A model generated the notes under the pieces. The model had not been told where the DNA came from. It made no database searches and worked only from the letters and a program-made list of their open reading frames with translations. DNA of 64,000 nucleotides. Source: Zelonia costaricensis (Eukaryota > Euglenozoa > Kinetoplastea > Trypanosomatida > Trypanosomatidae). Made by a program: the position numbers and the translations under genes. Positions within the stretch are counted from its first letter, which is position 1; every line of letters starts with the position of its first letter. Below, piece after piece: positions 1-9,202 of the stretch. Location: assembly GCA_030849075.1 (NCBI GenBank), contig JASAOO010003551.1:6254-70253 (forward strand), read 5' to 3'.

Positions 1-2670
1 GTCCGCAAGCTCCCCGGCGCGGTCGCCGAGCTGCTTCTCCAGCTCGCCGATCCGGCGCGCGTTCGCACGCGGGTCGTGCGCAACAAGGCCGCGCCGCTCC
101 TCCTCCATCGCAGTGAACACGTCGTCGTCGTCCAGGCCGATGTCGCCGCGGTCCATACCGCTCGGGCGCCGCGGCACGTACTTGTCCCGCTCCGCCTCCT
201 TGATCTGCCTTGCAAGCTCGTGTGCGCGCTTGTTCATCTTCTTCTCCAGGTCCGTCAGTGCCTTCGCGTTGCGCTGCGGGTCCTGCGCCAGGTCGCGCCA
301 CTGGTCCTCCATCGGGGCAAACTCCGGGTCCTCGTCCAGCGGCACGTCGTGCAGCGGCACGCCCTCCGGCTTCGGGTCGAGGACGTCATTGCGGTCCGCC
401 CACTTTTTCGCGTTAGCGAGCTCGTGCGCGCGACTGTTGAGGGCGTCCTCGATGGCACGGATTTGCTGCGAATCGTATTCGTCGCCGGCATGAAGACTTC
501 GACGGCGCTGTTTTTCAAGGTCGACGAACTTCTGGTCGTTGTCGAGAGGAATTGTGCGCACTGGTACATCGGCCGGACGGGCATCGAGAAAGGCCTCGCG
601 GTCCTTCCACTTCTGGGCCTCGGCGAGATCGCGCAGTCGGTCGTTGACGGCGTCCTCGAGGGCACGGCGCTGCGGTGCCGTCGCGGCCGTGTCGCCCTGG
701 GCGGCTTCCAGATCGGCGACGGCGCGCCAGAAGGCCTCATCCTGGCCAACGACGGGGAGCTCGGCAAGGGGGATGTCTTCTGGGTTGGTGTCGAGGAACG
801 GGTAGCGGCGTGCGAGCTCGGCGGCGGCGAGCTCGTTGACGCGGAGTTGCGTGTCGTCACGGATCGCGTTGACTTGAGCGGCTGGCAGGTTGGCTGCCAT
901 TGCCCGCTTGAGCTGCACCTCCTGCTCCGTGAAGGGGGCGTCGTTGTCTAGCTCGAGCTCCTCGATGGGGATGCCGAACGGCTTCTCGTCGAGGAAAGCG
1001 CGGAGTGTTTGCGCAGCCTGCCGCTTCAGTTCTGCGTTGCGCTTGCGGATGGCATCCTTAAGGTCGTTGATCTGATCGGCGTTGCCCACGGGGTCCTCCG
1101 ACATGAGCGTGTAGAGCTTGTGTTCCAAGTCCTGGCACGGGGCATCGCTGCCAATGGACGCCACGGACGGACTGCGACGTCCTTCGCCGGTGATCTCGGT
1201 GCGCAGGTTTTCCTTGAACTCCGCAGCCACCTCCGCCGCGCGGGCGTGCAGCTTCGCCTCATTGGCGACGATGGCGTGAGGGTCACTCTTGAGAAGGCTC
1301 AGCAGGTCCATCCGCTCCGCCTCCAGGCGGCGGATGACCGGATCGTCGCCAAGGTCGAGCAAGTCAACGGGAACGCCAGCCGGCCTCCCGTAGAACATCT
1401 CCCGCTCAGCGTCCACCATGTCCTTCGCCAGCTCGCCTGCACGCTTGTTGATCTCGTCCTCCACGGCGAGAATGGCACCGGCGTTGCGTACCGGGTCTTG
1501 CTTCAGGCGCTCCCGTTTCGCCTCCAGAGCGACAATGGTCGGGTCGGCGTCGAGCGGCAGCTCCCGCGGGGACTTGCCGTAATAGTTCGGCTTCATGTAC
1601 TGCGGGCGTTCAGCCCGATTGAGGGCCTGTGCCATATCGTCTGTCATGCCGTTCAGGGCGTCCTCCATGTCAGCGACCGCGTCCAAGTCGGGCTGCGGCT
1701 TCTTCAGCTCGTCGCGTCGCTGCCGTTCCAGAGCGAGGAAGTCGTCGTTCTTGTTCAGCAGGAGGTCCTCGATGCGTCGGCCGTGGTGCTCCGGGGCAAG
1801 GTAGCCCGTCCGCTGCTTCGCTAGCAGCTCGGCCGCCATGTCCTCCGCCATGTCGTTGAGCTCGTCCTCCAGCGCGGCGATCGCGGCGGCGTTCTCGCGT
1901 GGGTGCTTGAGCTTCTCTTGCCGCAGCGCCTCCTTGAGCACGAACCCGCGGTCGTTGTCCAGCGGAAGCTCCGCGGTAGCGACGTGCAGGTGCTCCGGCC
2001 GCAGGTATCCGCGGTCGCCGGCAAGCTTGGCACGCGCCAGCTCCTCAGCCCGCTTGTTGAGGGCGTCGTTGAGCTTGCGCACCTGCGGCTCGTCCCGCGG
2101 CTCCTTGTGCCGCTCACGCAGCCGCGCCACCTCAAGCGCGTGGAACTCTGGATCCTCGTCCAGCGGCAGGTCGTCGGCGGGGATGCCAAGCGGCATGGGG
2201 TTGAGAAAGAGGTCCCGCTCGTTCTCCTTCAAGTCCTTCGCCATCGCCCGCGCACGGGCCTTGAGCTTTTCCTGCAGCGCCGCGACCTTCGGCGGGCTGA
2301 CTACCGGCTCCTTGAGCGCCACGCGCAGCTCGTGCTCGAGGCCGGTGAACTCCTTGTCCTCGTTGAGAGGCAGGAGCTCGAGCGCCACCCCGTGTGGCTG
2401 CGGCTCCAGGAAGGCGCGCTCGCGCTTGTGCATGTCGGCCGCTATCTTGGCCGCCATCTCCTCCATCGCACCCTCGAGGCGGTTCATCTGTGCCGCATTC
2501 TTCGACGGGTGCCGCTTCAACTGCGCCCGCTCCAGCGCCACTGCAAAGAAGGCTGGGGCGTCCATGAGGGGAATGTCGTCCGTTGGGATGCCTTCGTACC
2601 CGGCGCGCAGGAAGGAGAGCGTTGGGCTCAACGCCGCCTCGGACTCCGCCGCGGTGGGTGGCTCGCGGCT
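1..2670 (-). repeat. Array of about 13 diverged 68-residue coding repeats in the calpain-like gene
   Basis: The calpain-like protein carries repeats of about 68 residues (about 204 bp) from near residue 1255 to the window edge. The consensus seen is a G-[IV]-P-x(3)-L-P-L-D motif, then D-P-x-F-x(2)-L-E, then D-P-x(2)-N-A, then a helical tail with the pattern LE[DK]x[LM]NxRAxELA. I count thirteen units, the last cut by the edge. Units start near 2600, 2400, 2195 and so on down to about 160. The copies are strongly diverged at the protein level, so the array is old. The helical tails and charge suggest an extended scaffold; this is inference. Confidence 0.85.
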
Positions 2671-5600
2671 CTGGGGCCGCGAGGCTTGCCGCGCATTCAC
2701 GGATGCCCGCCTCGCCACCGTCGCCTCCACGGGGCCCGTGATGTAGTGGTCCTCGTCCAGCACCGCATCCATGTCTGCTGCTTCAACAGGCGGCTCATCC
2801 TCCAGGTCGTCGAAGGGTGGCGCGTTTTCGTATGCGTCGGTGATGCGCACCCGTGCCGCCTCCACGCAGACCACCTCGACACGACACTTCACCTCCGCGT
2901 CCTTCGCCTCGGGGCACGTGATGGACAGCACGTAGTGCCCCTGCGCCGGTAGGTGCGCCACCAGGGCAATCTCCTTCAGGTTCGATGCCGACGACACGCG
3001 CGCCACCTGCTGGTTGGCGTCGTCGTAGAGGTACATGCCCACGTAGTTCTCGGTGCGCACGTCGCTGCGAGCATCCTGGTTCCACTGCGAGAGCAGGATG
3101 TGGGCGTCCGTCGGAACGTCCACGAGAAAGTCGACGCGGTCCTTGCCGCCCGACACCATCGTGACGTGCTTGACAGCCGGCAGGTCGCGTGCAACGTTGA
3201 CCCGCAGCCGTGCGACACTCAGCGCCTGCCTGTCCGCCGGGGTGCGGTACCAGTAGGAGAGCAGGAAGATGCTCTTCTCGTGGAACATGGCCGTCGGGAC
3301 GAGGTAGCAGAGCGACTGCGGCGGCACCAGCACCTTGCTCGCCACCTCGCGGTAGTTGAGGAAAACGCCCTTGTGAACAATGTGATGGTTGTTGTGGGTG
3401 ACCAGGTACGTCGGGATCGAGTCGTTCTCCACGCTCATGGCAAGCAGCAGGTCGCACCGCACGTAGTTCAGCTCTGGCAGCAGGTGGAACTGGTGGCGCT
3501 TGTCGGGCTGCCGGATCATGGACATGAGCTCCACCGTCTCGCTGCTCGTGTTGCGCACCACGTAGAGCGGGTTCTCGCGCCACGTGAGCAGCGACGGGTT
3601 GCCACCGTTCGTGCCGTCGCCCCACTCGCTGTGGAAGTTCCAGCACGGCTCGACGAGCCCGCGCAGGTGCGCCAGCGAAACAGTGTAGAACGCGCGTAGG
3701 AACACGTCGACTGGGATAAACATCGTGTTCGGCGTCGTCGTGTAGTGGCGCAGCTCGCGCGTTGCCCAGCGTGGGTCCGACGGGTCCGACATAGGGCCCA
3801 CATACACGGTGCCTGCATACGGGTTGTACAGCTGCACCACCACCTCGCTCAGCGAGCGCGGCGTCGGGCTCGTGGCGAGCACATCGAGCACGCCGTAGAA
3901 CTGCTGCGGCACCAGGCCGAGGCTCTCCACGCCGTCGTCGCACTGCGCCGCGACGGGGGTGCTGCGCAACTCATCGTGCAGGCGGACCCAGAAGGCGGGC
4001 GAAGAGACGTCAAGGCCGGCCGACCTGGATGTGTCCTCCTCCAGCGGTGCGTTGATGACGGGGCACCCGGAGAAGTCGTGGTAGACCTCCGCCAGCGAGC
4101 ACCCGGCCAGGTTCTCGTAAAGCGTGTAGAACTTCGCGTACGCCTTCTCCAGCAGCAGCGGCCACCAGTGGCGCGTCGGCGAGCGGCAGAAAAGCGTGTC
4201 GCCGTTCATCTTTGGAATGCGGTCGTCGATCTCGACCTTCACCCACTGGCCGTAGCGGTGGAACTGAAAGGTGTAGCGGCCATCCTTGCGCGGCTTCTTC
4301 GAAATGAAGCAGTTCTGAATCACGTCAGGGTGGTTCTCGATGAGGGTGGCAAAGCCATTTAGGCAGCAGCACTCGGCCGTGGCGCCCTGCTCGAACTGGT
4401 CGCGGCTCAGCTGCTCCGGCAGCAGCGGCTTCGTCTTGCCCTCGGGGTAGAGGTCGCTGATGTGCACCCACGGCTCGCTCGTCACGTCGCGGTTGTCCAG
4501 CATGAAGCCGCGGTCCTCGAAGGGCACGTTGCTGTCGGGGTGCTCGTGCACGTCGCTTGGCGGCTCCTCAAACGGGTTGTAGTCGATGCGGGCAACGCGC
4601 GTGTGGTCGCCCTCGCTGTCCTCGACGTTCTCGGCCTCATCCGGCAGCATTGCGGCATCCTCCGGCGCCTCGACCCGACGCACGTGGCTACCAAAGGAGG
4701 AGACGATGGTGACCTGTGCCGGCACGGTGCCCTTGCCGCGCGGACACGTGATGGAGAGCGCGTAGCGGCCGCTACGGGGGAGGTGGTGGATGATGCTCGT
4801 CTCGCGGAAGTTCGTCGCGGCGTGCACGCCGGCCACCTTGCGGTCCGTGTCGTCGTAGAGGTACATGCCCATGTAGTCCTGCACCATCGCGTCGCCGCCT
4901 GTCTTGGCGCTCACGTACGGCTTCGTCTGATGCAGCAGGATGTGCACATCGGTCGGCTCGTCAACGTAGAAGTCGAGGCGGTCCTTGGTGCGCATCTGCA
5001 GCTCGACGTCGCCCGTAGCCGGGTGCTCCCAGTCCATCTCCGGCACGGTGAGTCGCCTCATGGTGATGTTGCGGTAGTCCTCGTGCAGCATGCGGTACGC
5101 CGCCAGCAGGAACTTGGCCTCCTCACCCGGGTGCATGCACGAGGGGACGAGGTAGCAGAGCGACTGCGGCGGAATAGTGACGCTGTTCGCCACCTCGCGC
5201 GAGTTGAGGAAAAGGCTCTTGTGGATGGGCTTGTGGTTGTTGCCGGTCACGTAGAGCGACGGGATTGGGTAGAGGTACGAGTACTGCGACAGGATCATGC
5301 CGCACTGCATGTACGTCGTCTCCTCCTCCGGGCCCCTGCGGTGCCGCTGGTCGTCCTGCTTCACCACAAACGACAGCGTTACCGCCTCCGTGCCGTGGTT
5401 GCTGATGTAGTACAGCGGGTTCTGCCTCCACGACACAAACGTTGGGTTGCCGCCAGCCGTCGCGCCCTTCCACTCGTCCTCGAAGTACGTCGCGTTCGGT
5501 GCGATTGTGCTCACGTAGCAGAGCTGCATGGAGTTGACGATGCGCAGGAAGATGTTCAGCGGCAGGAAGATGGAGCGCGGGTTGTCAACGTCGTGCTTGA

Positions 5601-6426
5601 CGCGCTGCTTCGCCGACCAGGCCGAGTCGTTCGCGTTGAGAGGACCTGTGTAGAGAAACTCGTCGTCCTCGAAGGGGTTGTGCAGGTGGACGAGGATGTC
5701 GTCCAGCGCCGAGGTGCCGTTGAGGGAAAAGACGTCGAGGATGCCGTACTGCTGCTCGCGTTGCAGGCCCATCGTCTCCACCTCCACGTCCTTCGTCAGC
5801 GCCGAGGCAACAAACTCGCCCAGCTGGATGCGCTGTGCCAGGTCGAGCCAGTAGCGGCCCTCCAGCACGCTCCAATTGGCGGCCTTGGCCAGCTTCGAGT
5901 CCATTGGGATGTTCAGCACCGGGTTGCCGGTCAGGTCGTGGAACGTCTCCTGCAGCGTGCAGCCCTCGAGGTGGTCGTAGCTGGTGTAGAACTTCGCATA
6001 CGCCTTCTCCAGCAGCAGCGGCCACCAGTGCTCCGTCGGCGACTGCGTGTACAGCACCTCGCCCTCCTCCACGGCAATCGTGTCGTCGATCTCGACCTTG
6101 ACCCACTCACGCCCGCGGAAGAACTGGAAGGTGTAGCGGCCATCCTTGCGCACCTTCTTCGACACGAAGCAGCGCCGAATGACATCGGGAAAGCGCACGA
6201 GTGTAGCAAGGGCGGAGATCATGAAGCACTCGTAGTGGTTACCCTGGCCGAACTGCTCGCGCGAGAAGGTGTCGGGCAGCAGCGGGTGGTTCGTGCCGCT
6301 CGGATACAGCTCCTTGATGGAAACCCATTCATCCGCAACCTCGGCATTGTGGCGCCTAAATTCGCTGTCCACGAACACCTTACTGCTGTCCGGGGCCTCG
6401 TACACGGCGGCGGCGGCGGCGGACAT
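1..6426 (-). CDS. Giant calpain-like cysteine peptidase (C2 family), probably inactive, C-terminus off window
   Basis: The frame is open for 2142 codons from the ATG at 6426 to the window edge, so the 3' end is missing. The N-terminus (MSAAAAAVYEAP) leads into two tandem calpain modules, roughly residues 30-600 and 635-1200. Each has a peptidase-like core and a C2/domain-III-like beta region, followed by a repeat array from about residue 1255 to the edge. Module 1 keeps the catalytic Cys position (YEC67FMISAL) and Asn (LHN250PF), but the expected His position is Gln226 (QQYGILDV). Module 2 keeps Cys686 (AECCCLNGF) and Asn868, with Phe843 (QQFYGVLDV) at the His position. Kinetoplastid calpain-like proteins are mostly non-catalytic and associated with membranes or cytoskeleton, so a structural role is inferred. 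The two modules share HWWPLLLEKAYAKFYT almost exactly, evidence of internal duplication. It is the most promoter-distal gene in the window. Confidence 0.93.
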   Translation of the reverse strand, partial: MSAAAAAVYEAPDSSKVFVDSEFRRHNAEVADEWVSIKELYPSGTNHPLLPDTFSREQFGQGNHYECFMISALATLVRFPDVIRRCFVSKKVRKDGRYTFQFFRGREWVKVEIDDTIAVEEGEVLYTQSPTEHWWPLLLEKAYAKFYTSYDHLEGCTLQETFHDLTGNPVLNIPMDSKLAKAANWSVLEGRYWLDLAQRIQLGEFVASALTKDVEVETMGLQREQQYGILDVFSLNGTSALDDILVHLHNPFEDDEFLYTGPLNANDSAWSAKQRVKHDVDNPRSIFLPLNIFLRIVNSMQLCYVSTIAPNATYFEDEWKGATAGGNPTFVSWRQNPLYYISNHGTEAVTLSFVVKQDDQRHRRGPEEETTYMQCGMILSQYSYLYPIPSLYVTGNNHKPIHKSLFLNSREVANSVTIPPQSLCYLVPSCMHPGEEAKFLLAAYRMLHEDYRNITMRRLTVPEMDWEHPATGDVELQMRTKDRLDFYVDEPTDVHILLHQTKPYVSAKTGGDAMVQDYMGMYLYDDTDRKVAGVHAATNFRETSIIHHLPRSGRYALSITCPRGKGTVPAQVTIVSSFGSHVRRVEAPEDAAMLPDEAENVEDSEGDHTRVARIDYNPFEEPPSDVHEHPDSNVPFEDRGFMLDNRDVTSEPWVHISDLYPEGKTKPLLPEQLSRDQFEQGATAECCCLNGFATLIENHPDVIQNCFISKKPRKDGRYTFQFHRYGQWVKVEIDDRIPKMNGDTLFCRSPTRHWWPLLLEKAYAKFYTLYENLAGCSLAEVYHDFSGCPVINAPLEEDTSRSAGLDVSSPAFWVRLHDELRSTPVAAQCDDGVESLGLVPQQFYGVLDVLATSPTPRSLSEVVVQLYNPYAGTVYVGPMSDPSDPRWATRELRHYTTTPNTMFIPVDVFLRAFYTVSLAHLRGLVEPCWNFHSEWGDGTNGGNPSLLTWRENPLYVVRNTSSETVELMSMIRQPDKRHQFHLLPELNYVRCDLLLAMSVENDSIPTYLVTHNNHHIVHKGVFLNYREVASKVLVPPQSLCYLVPTAMFHEKSIFLLSYWYRTPADRQALSVARLRVNVARDLPAVKHVTMVSGGKDRVDFLVDVPTDAHILLSQWNQDARSDVRTENYVGMYLYDDANQQVARVSSASNLKEIALVAHLPAQGHYVLSITCPEAKDAEVKCRVEVVCVEAARVRITDAYENAPPFDDLEDEPPVEAADMDAVLDEDHYITGPVEATVARRASVNARQASRPQSREPPTAAESEAALSPTLSFLRAGYEGIPTDDIPLMDAPAFFAVALERAQLKRHPSKNAAQMNRLEGAMEEMAAKIAADMHKRERAFLEPQPHGVALELLPLNEDKEFTGLEHELRVALKEPVVSPPKVAALQEKLKARARAMAKDLKENERDLFLNPMPLGIPADDLPLDEDPEFHALEVARLRERHKEPRDEPQVRKLNDALNKRAEELARAKLAGDRGYLRPEHLHVATAELPLDNDRGFVLKEALRQEKLKHPRENAAAIAALEDELNDMAEDMAAELLAKQRTGYLAPEHHGRRIEDLLLNKNDDFLALERQRRDELKKPQPDLDAVADMEDALNGMTDDMAQALNRAERPQYMKPNYYGKSPRELPLDADPTIVALEAKRERLKQDPVRNAGAILAVEDEINKRAGELAKDMVDAEREMFYGRPAGVPVDLLDLGDDPVIRRLEAERMDLLSLLKSDPHAIVANEAKLHARAAEVAAEFKENLRTEITGEGRRSPSVASIGSDAPCQDLEHKLYTLMSEDPVGNADQINDLKDAIRKRNAELKRQAAQTLRAFLDEKPFGIPIEELELDNDAPFTEQEVQLKRAMAANLPAAQVNAIRDDTQLRVNELAAAELARRYPFLDTNPEDIPLAELPVVGQDEAFWRAVADLEAAQGDTAATAPQRRALEDAVNDRLRDLAEAQKWKDREAFLDARPADVPVRTIPLDNDQKFVDLEKQRRRSLHAGDEYDSQQIRAIEDALNSRAHELANAKKWADRNDVLDPKPEGVPLHDVPLDEDPEFAPMEDQWRDLAQDPQRNAKALTDLEKKMNKRAHELARQIKEAERDKYVPRRPSGMDRGDIGLDDDDVFTAMEEERRGLVAHDPRANARRIGELEKQLGDRAGELAD

Positions 6427-6468
6427 GCTTGAGTGAGACGCTGAAGTACGAGTAGGTAGATGCGGACG

Positions 6469-6486
6469 TGTGTGTGTGTCTGTGTG
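6469..6486 (-). repeat. CA microsatellite (sense strand) before calpain-like ATG
   Basis: Alternating GT on the plus strand with one C interruption, ending about 43 bases upstream of the start codon. On the coding strand it reads as CA repeats. It is one of seven such tracts placed shortly before a start codon in this window. Confidence 0.7.
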
Positions 6487-8704
6487 CTCCCGGCACGAGA
6501 CGCTCGCTCTCGCCGAGATAGGGTCGTCAGAGAGATAGGGCCACGAAGGAAAGAAAAACAAGCGAGCTAGGCTGAACACGAGCGGTGAGACAGAGCAGGG
6601 TCAACGCGGACGCAACTCTAAACCGTGTCAAACAAAGAAGAAGCGGATGAGCGGCGGAGGTGAAGAGCACTCCACGCGCGGGAAGTGAAATGAAAGTGGA
6701 GGAGGGGGGGGGCGAGAAAGGTGCGAGAGAGGAAACAACAGAAGAAGACAAAGCGGAGCGCAGGGTGCAGTCGTCGAGGGTGTGTGCAGTCCGCTTCTGC
6801 GTCGCTCGATTGGGGAAACGAGAAGAGAGGAAAGTACGGTGGGGACGTGGACGCCACGTCGAGAGGCTCCGCGACGTCGGCACGGGGGGAGGGGAGGGGA
6901 GGGGAGGGGAGGGCGTGGGGCCGTTGAAGTGTCGACACAGAGGGAGGGCGGGCGAAAGGGAGGGGGAAACAAACAAACAAACAGAGCAAGAGTGAGAGAG
7001 AGAGAATGAACAATGAGGGTTTGTGTGCGGAGCGGCGTCACACGCGTTGTCTGCCGCCAGATGGTAGACGAAGGGACGAGTCTGCGCGCACGAGATTTGC
7101 ACTCGTGGCGTGTGCGTCGGTGTGGATGCAGAGACCCAGATGAGGGCGAAGGGGGGGAAGCTAACAAACGCACAAGAAGAGCGGGAATCAACGCGCGCCA
7201 CGGGCGAGGATCTCGAGCGCACGCAAAGGTCAGGGGAATGAGATGTGCGCGACGAGGCGTGGGCGTCGGAGGACGGAAATGTGGGTTGGCCTGCTGAGCG
7301 GGGCTGGCGCGTTGAGCCGGGTGAAAGGGCGGTTGGACGATGGCACGGCGGGGGCAGGGAGGCAGAGAGGGAAGACTGCACTCGTGCACCGGCCTGATTG
7401 GTGCTGCCACGCCACACAGCGAGACTGACAGACACCCAAATGCACACGCGGGCGCAACCAGAAGCACGGCGCACCTCGTCGAGCTTGACACCTTCGAGAA
7501 GCGGAAGACAACCAGGCAGGCTCAGAAGAAGAAGGAGGAAGAAAACGTGTGCGGATGAGAAGAGAGCTCTCGTGCGCTGTTGTTTCGGAGGCGAGGAGGA
7601 CGGAAGAAGGAATCCTACGAAGAAACGAGCGGACACATACACGGACACACGGACACACGGACGCGCGAGCTGAGGGAAGCAAGCACGAGGGTGTGGCAGG
7701 AGAAGAGGGAGTGATAGGCGAGCACCAGTTCTGCTGGTACGGGCTTTGTTGCTGCGGCAGTTAAGGTCGTCCGAGTGGCGTCAGATTGATGGCTTCCTTC
7801 TTTTTGGGAGGGACAGTTGCGGCGGTTGGTGCGAGTGTGCGTGAGGGAAGGCACACAAGCAACACAAGCGGTCCGGTGGGAAGGGTGCGTGAAAGCTGGA
7901 CGAGAAGTGGGGTCGCAGTCACAGAGGGAGGAGAGCAAGGCTCCAGTGTGTGACGCGAAAGTTTGGGTTGACGGCAGAGCGGCTTCCTGAGGGACGGGAA
8001 GACACGCACGCTCACGCACAAGCGAGTTGCTGGTCACCAGAAGCCTCGGCGAGACTCTCTGCAATTGAGAAGAACAAAAAGGGACTCGATGCTTGCTGCA
8101 CAAGGGATGAGCAGTGAGGCACGAACCCAACACCAGTGGAGCGGTGCACGGCCCACGGAGCGTGCAGGGAAACAGCGATTCCGGGGCGGTCTAGTAAAGC
8201 CTGATGCTGCGTCAGCACCACAGACAGAAGCGGAGAGGGAAAAGGAAACAAAAAAAAGGGTGCTTTGTGCGCCAACCTGCTTGTGCGCCGCTGGTCCGGG
8301 GCCGGCCGTATCGCGCGTGTCTTGGGTGTCGCGCCTGCAGTGAGGGGATCTGCAGGAAGGACACGTTCGACGCGTGGGAAGGGGGGAGGGAGGCGGTGGG
8401 GAGCGGGAGGGCACAAAGCTCAAGAATAACGATGTGAGGTAGAAGATGCCGTGAGATAGGGAGGGAGGGAGACGTTGGCAAATGGGGGGGAGGGGGGCAG
8501 AGCTAGCGGGCTGGGACGCGAAGACGACGCACACACGCTTGCAGTCGAGGGAGCCGAGTGAGGCGAGCAAAGCAGAAAACAAAGCACACAGAGTCGGCGC
8601 TGTGCGGTTGCTGCCGTGTGGAAAAGCGGGGGAGGAGGGGAGGGAGGGAAGGGGGCGGGGGGTAGCGGTAGCGGAGAGGGAGCGGGCATAGGTGTGTGTG
8701 TGGT

Positions 8705-8723
8705 GGGGGGGGGGGGGGGGGGG
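8705..8723. repeat. Nineteen-base G homopolymer
   Basis: An uninterrupted run of 19 G on the plus strand (C on the coding strand), followed by a short imperfect 10-base repeat of the form ctcagggagg to about 8768. It lies in the spacer downstream of the SH3b-like gene. Length may be unreliable because such runs are hard to sequence. Confidence 0.75.
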
Positions 8724-8996
8724 AGGGGCACTGGAGGCCCAGGGAGGCTCAGGGAGGCTCAGGGAGGCGCGTGCGCCTGCAGTCCTGCGGAGGTGACGAT
8801 GCGTGTTGCGAGATTCTCCTCATAGCAACACGGCGTCGAGGGCACTATTTGTAGTTCTGGCTTCCTGTGCAAGCTTGCTGTGCTCACCCACACGCCTCGC
8901 TCGAGGACATGGGGAGATGAGTGCGCTCCTTTCCCCCACCCCAGTGCGCGGCACTTCTCCGCCGTTGCAGGATTTCGCGTCTCCGTCCCTACTCGC

Positions 8997-9001
<5 letters not shown>

Positions 9002-9037
<36 letters not shown>
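9002..9037. repeat. GT microsatellite
   Basis: A perfect run of about 18 GT units on the plus strand, 165-200 bases downstream of the stop codon of the SH3b-like gene. On the coding strand it is CA-type. Confidence 0.85.
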
Positions 9038-9039
<2 letters not shown>

Positions 9040-9202
9040 CGTGGAGAGTTGGGTGCTGTTGTTACTCGGCTGTGTCAACTGACAGGGCGCCGCCACCGCA
9101 TCATTGCGGCGTGGGGGACTGTTACAGGTGGGGAGAAAAGAAGTTGGTTGGGTCGTGGTGCACGGCGGTGGGGCAGCGCGTGGGGGGAGGGGGGGGGAGT
9201 GC

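Larger units (their letters stand above)
6427..9202 (-). other. Intergenic spacer, calpain 5' region and SH3b-like gene 3' region
   Basis: No gene is supported in this 2.8-kb stretch. Read on the minus strand it is pyrimidine-rich and low in complexity, with many short overlapping frames rich in Ser, Pro, Leu and Cys and no recognisable domain. It holds a CA-type microsatellite 43-60 bases before the calpain ATG, a pyrimidine tract at 6545-6562, a 19-base G run and a long GT repeat, each listed separately where useful. It should contain the polyadenylation zone of the upstream gene and the splice acceptor of the calpain-like gene. Confidence 0.6.

Noticed and set aside
4462..6432. Long plus-strand open frame of 656 codons
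   Set aside because: It lies antisense to the calpain modules and reflects G/C-rich third positions of that gene. Its product is Arg/Val/Leu-rich without a domain, and all recognised genes are on the minus strand.
6527..7648. Minus-strand frame of 373 codons with hydrophobic runs
   Set aside because: Ser/Pro/Leu/Cys-rich translation of pyrimidine tracts in the calpain leader. Overlapping frames look equally open.
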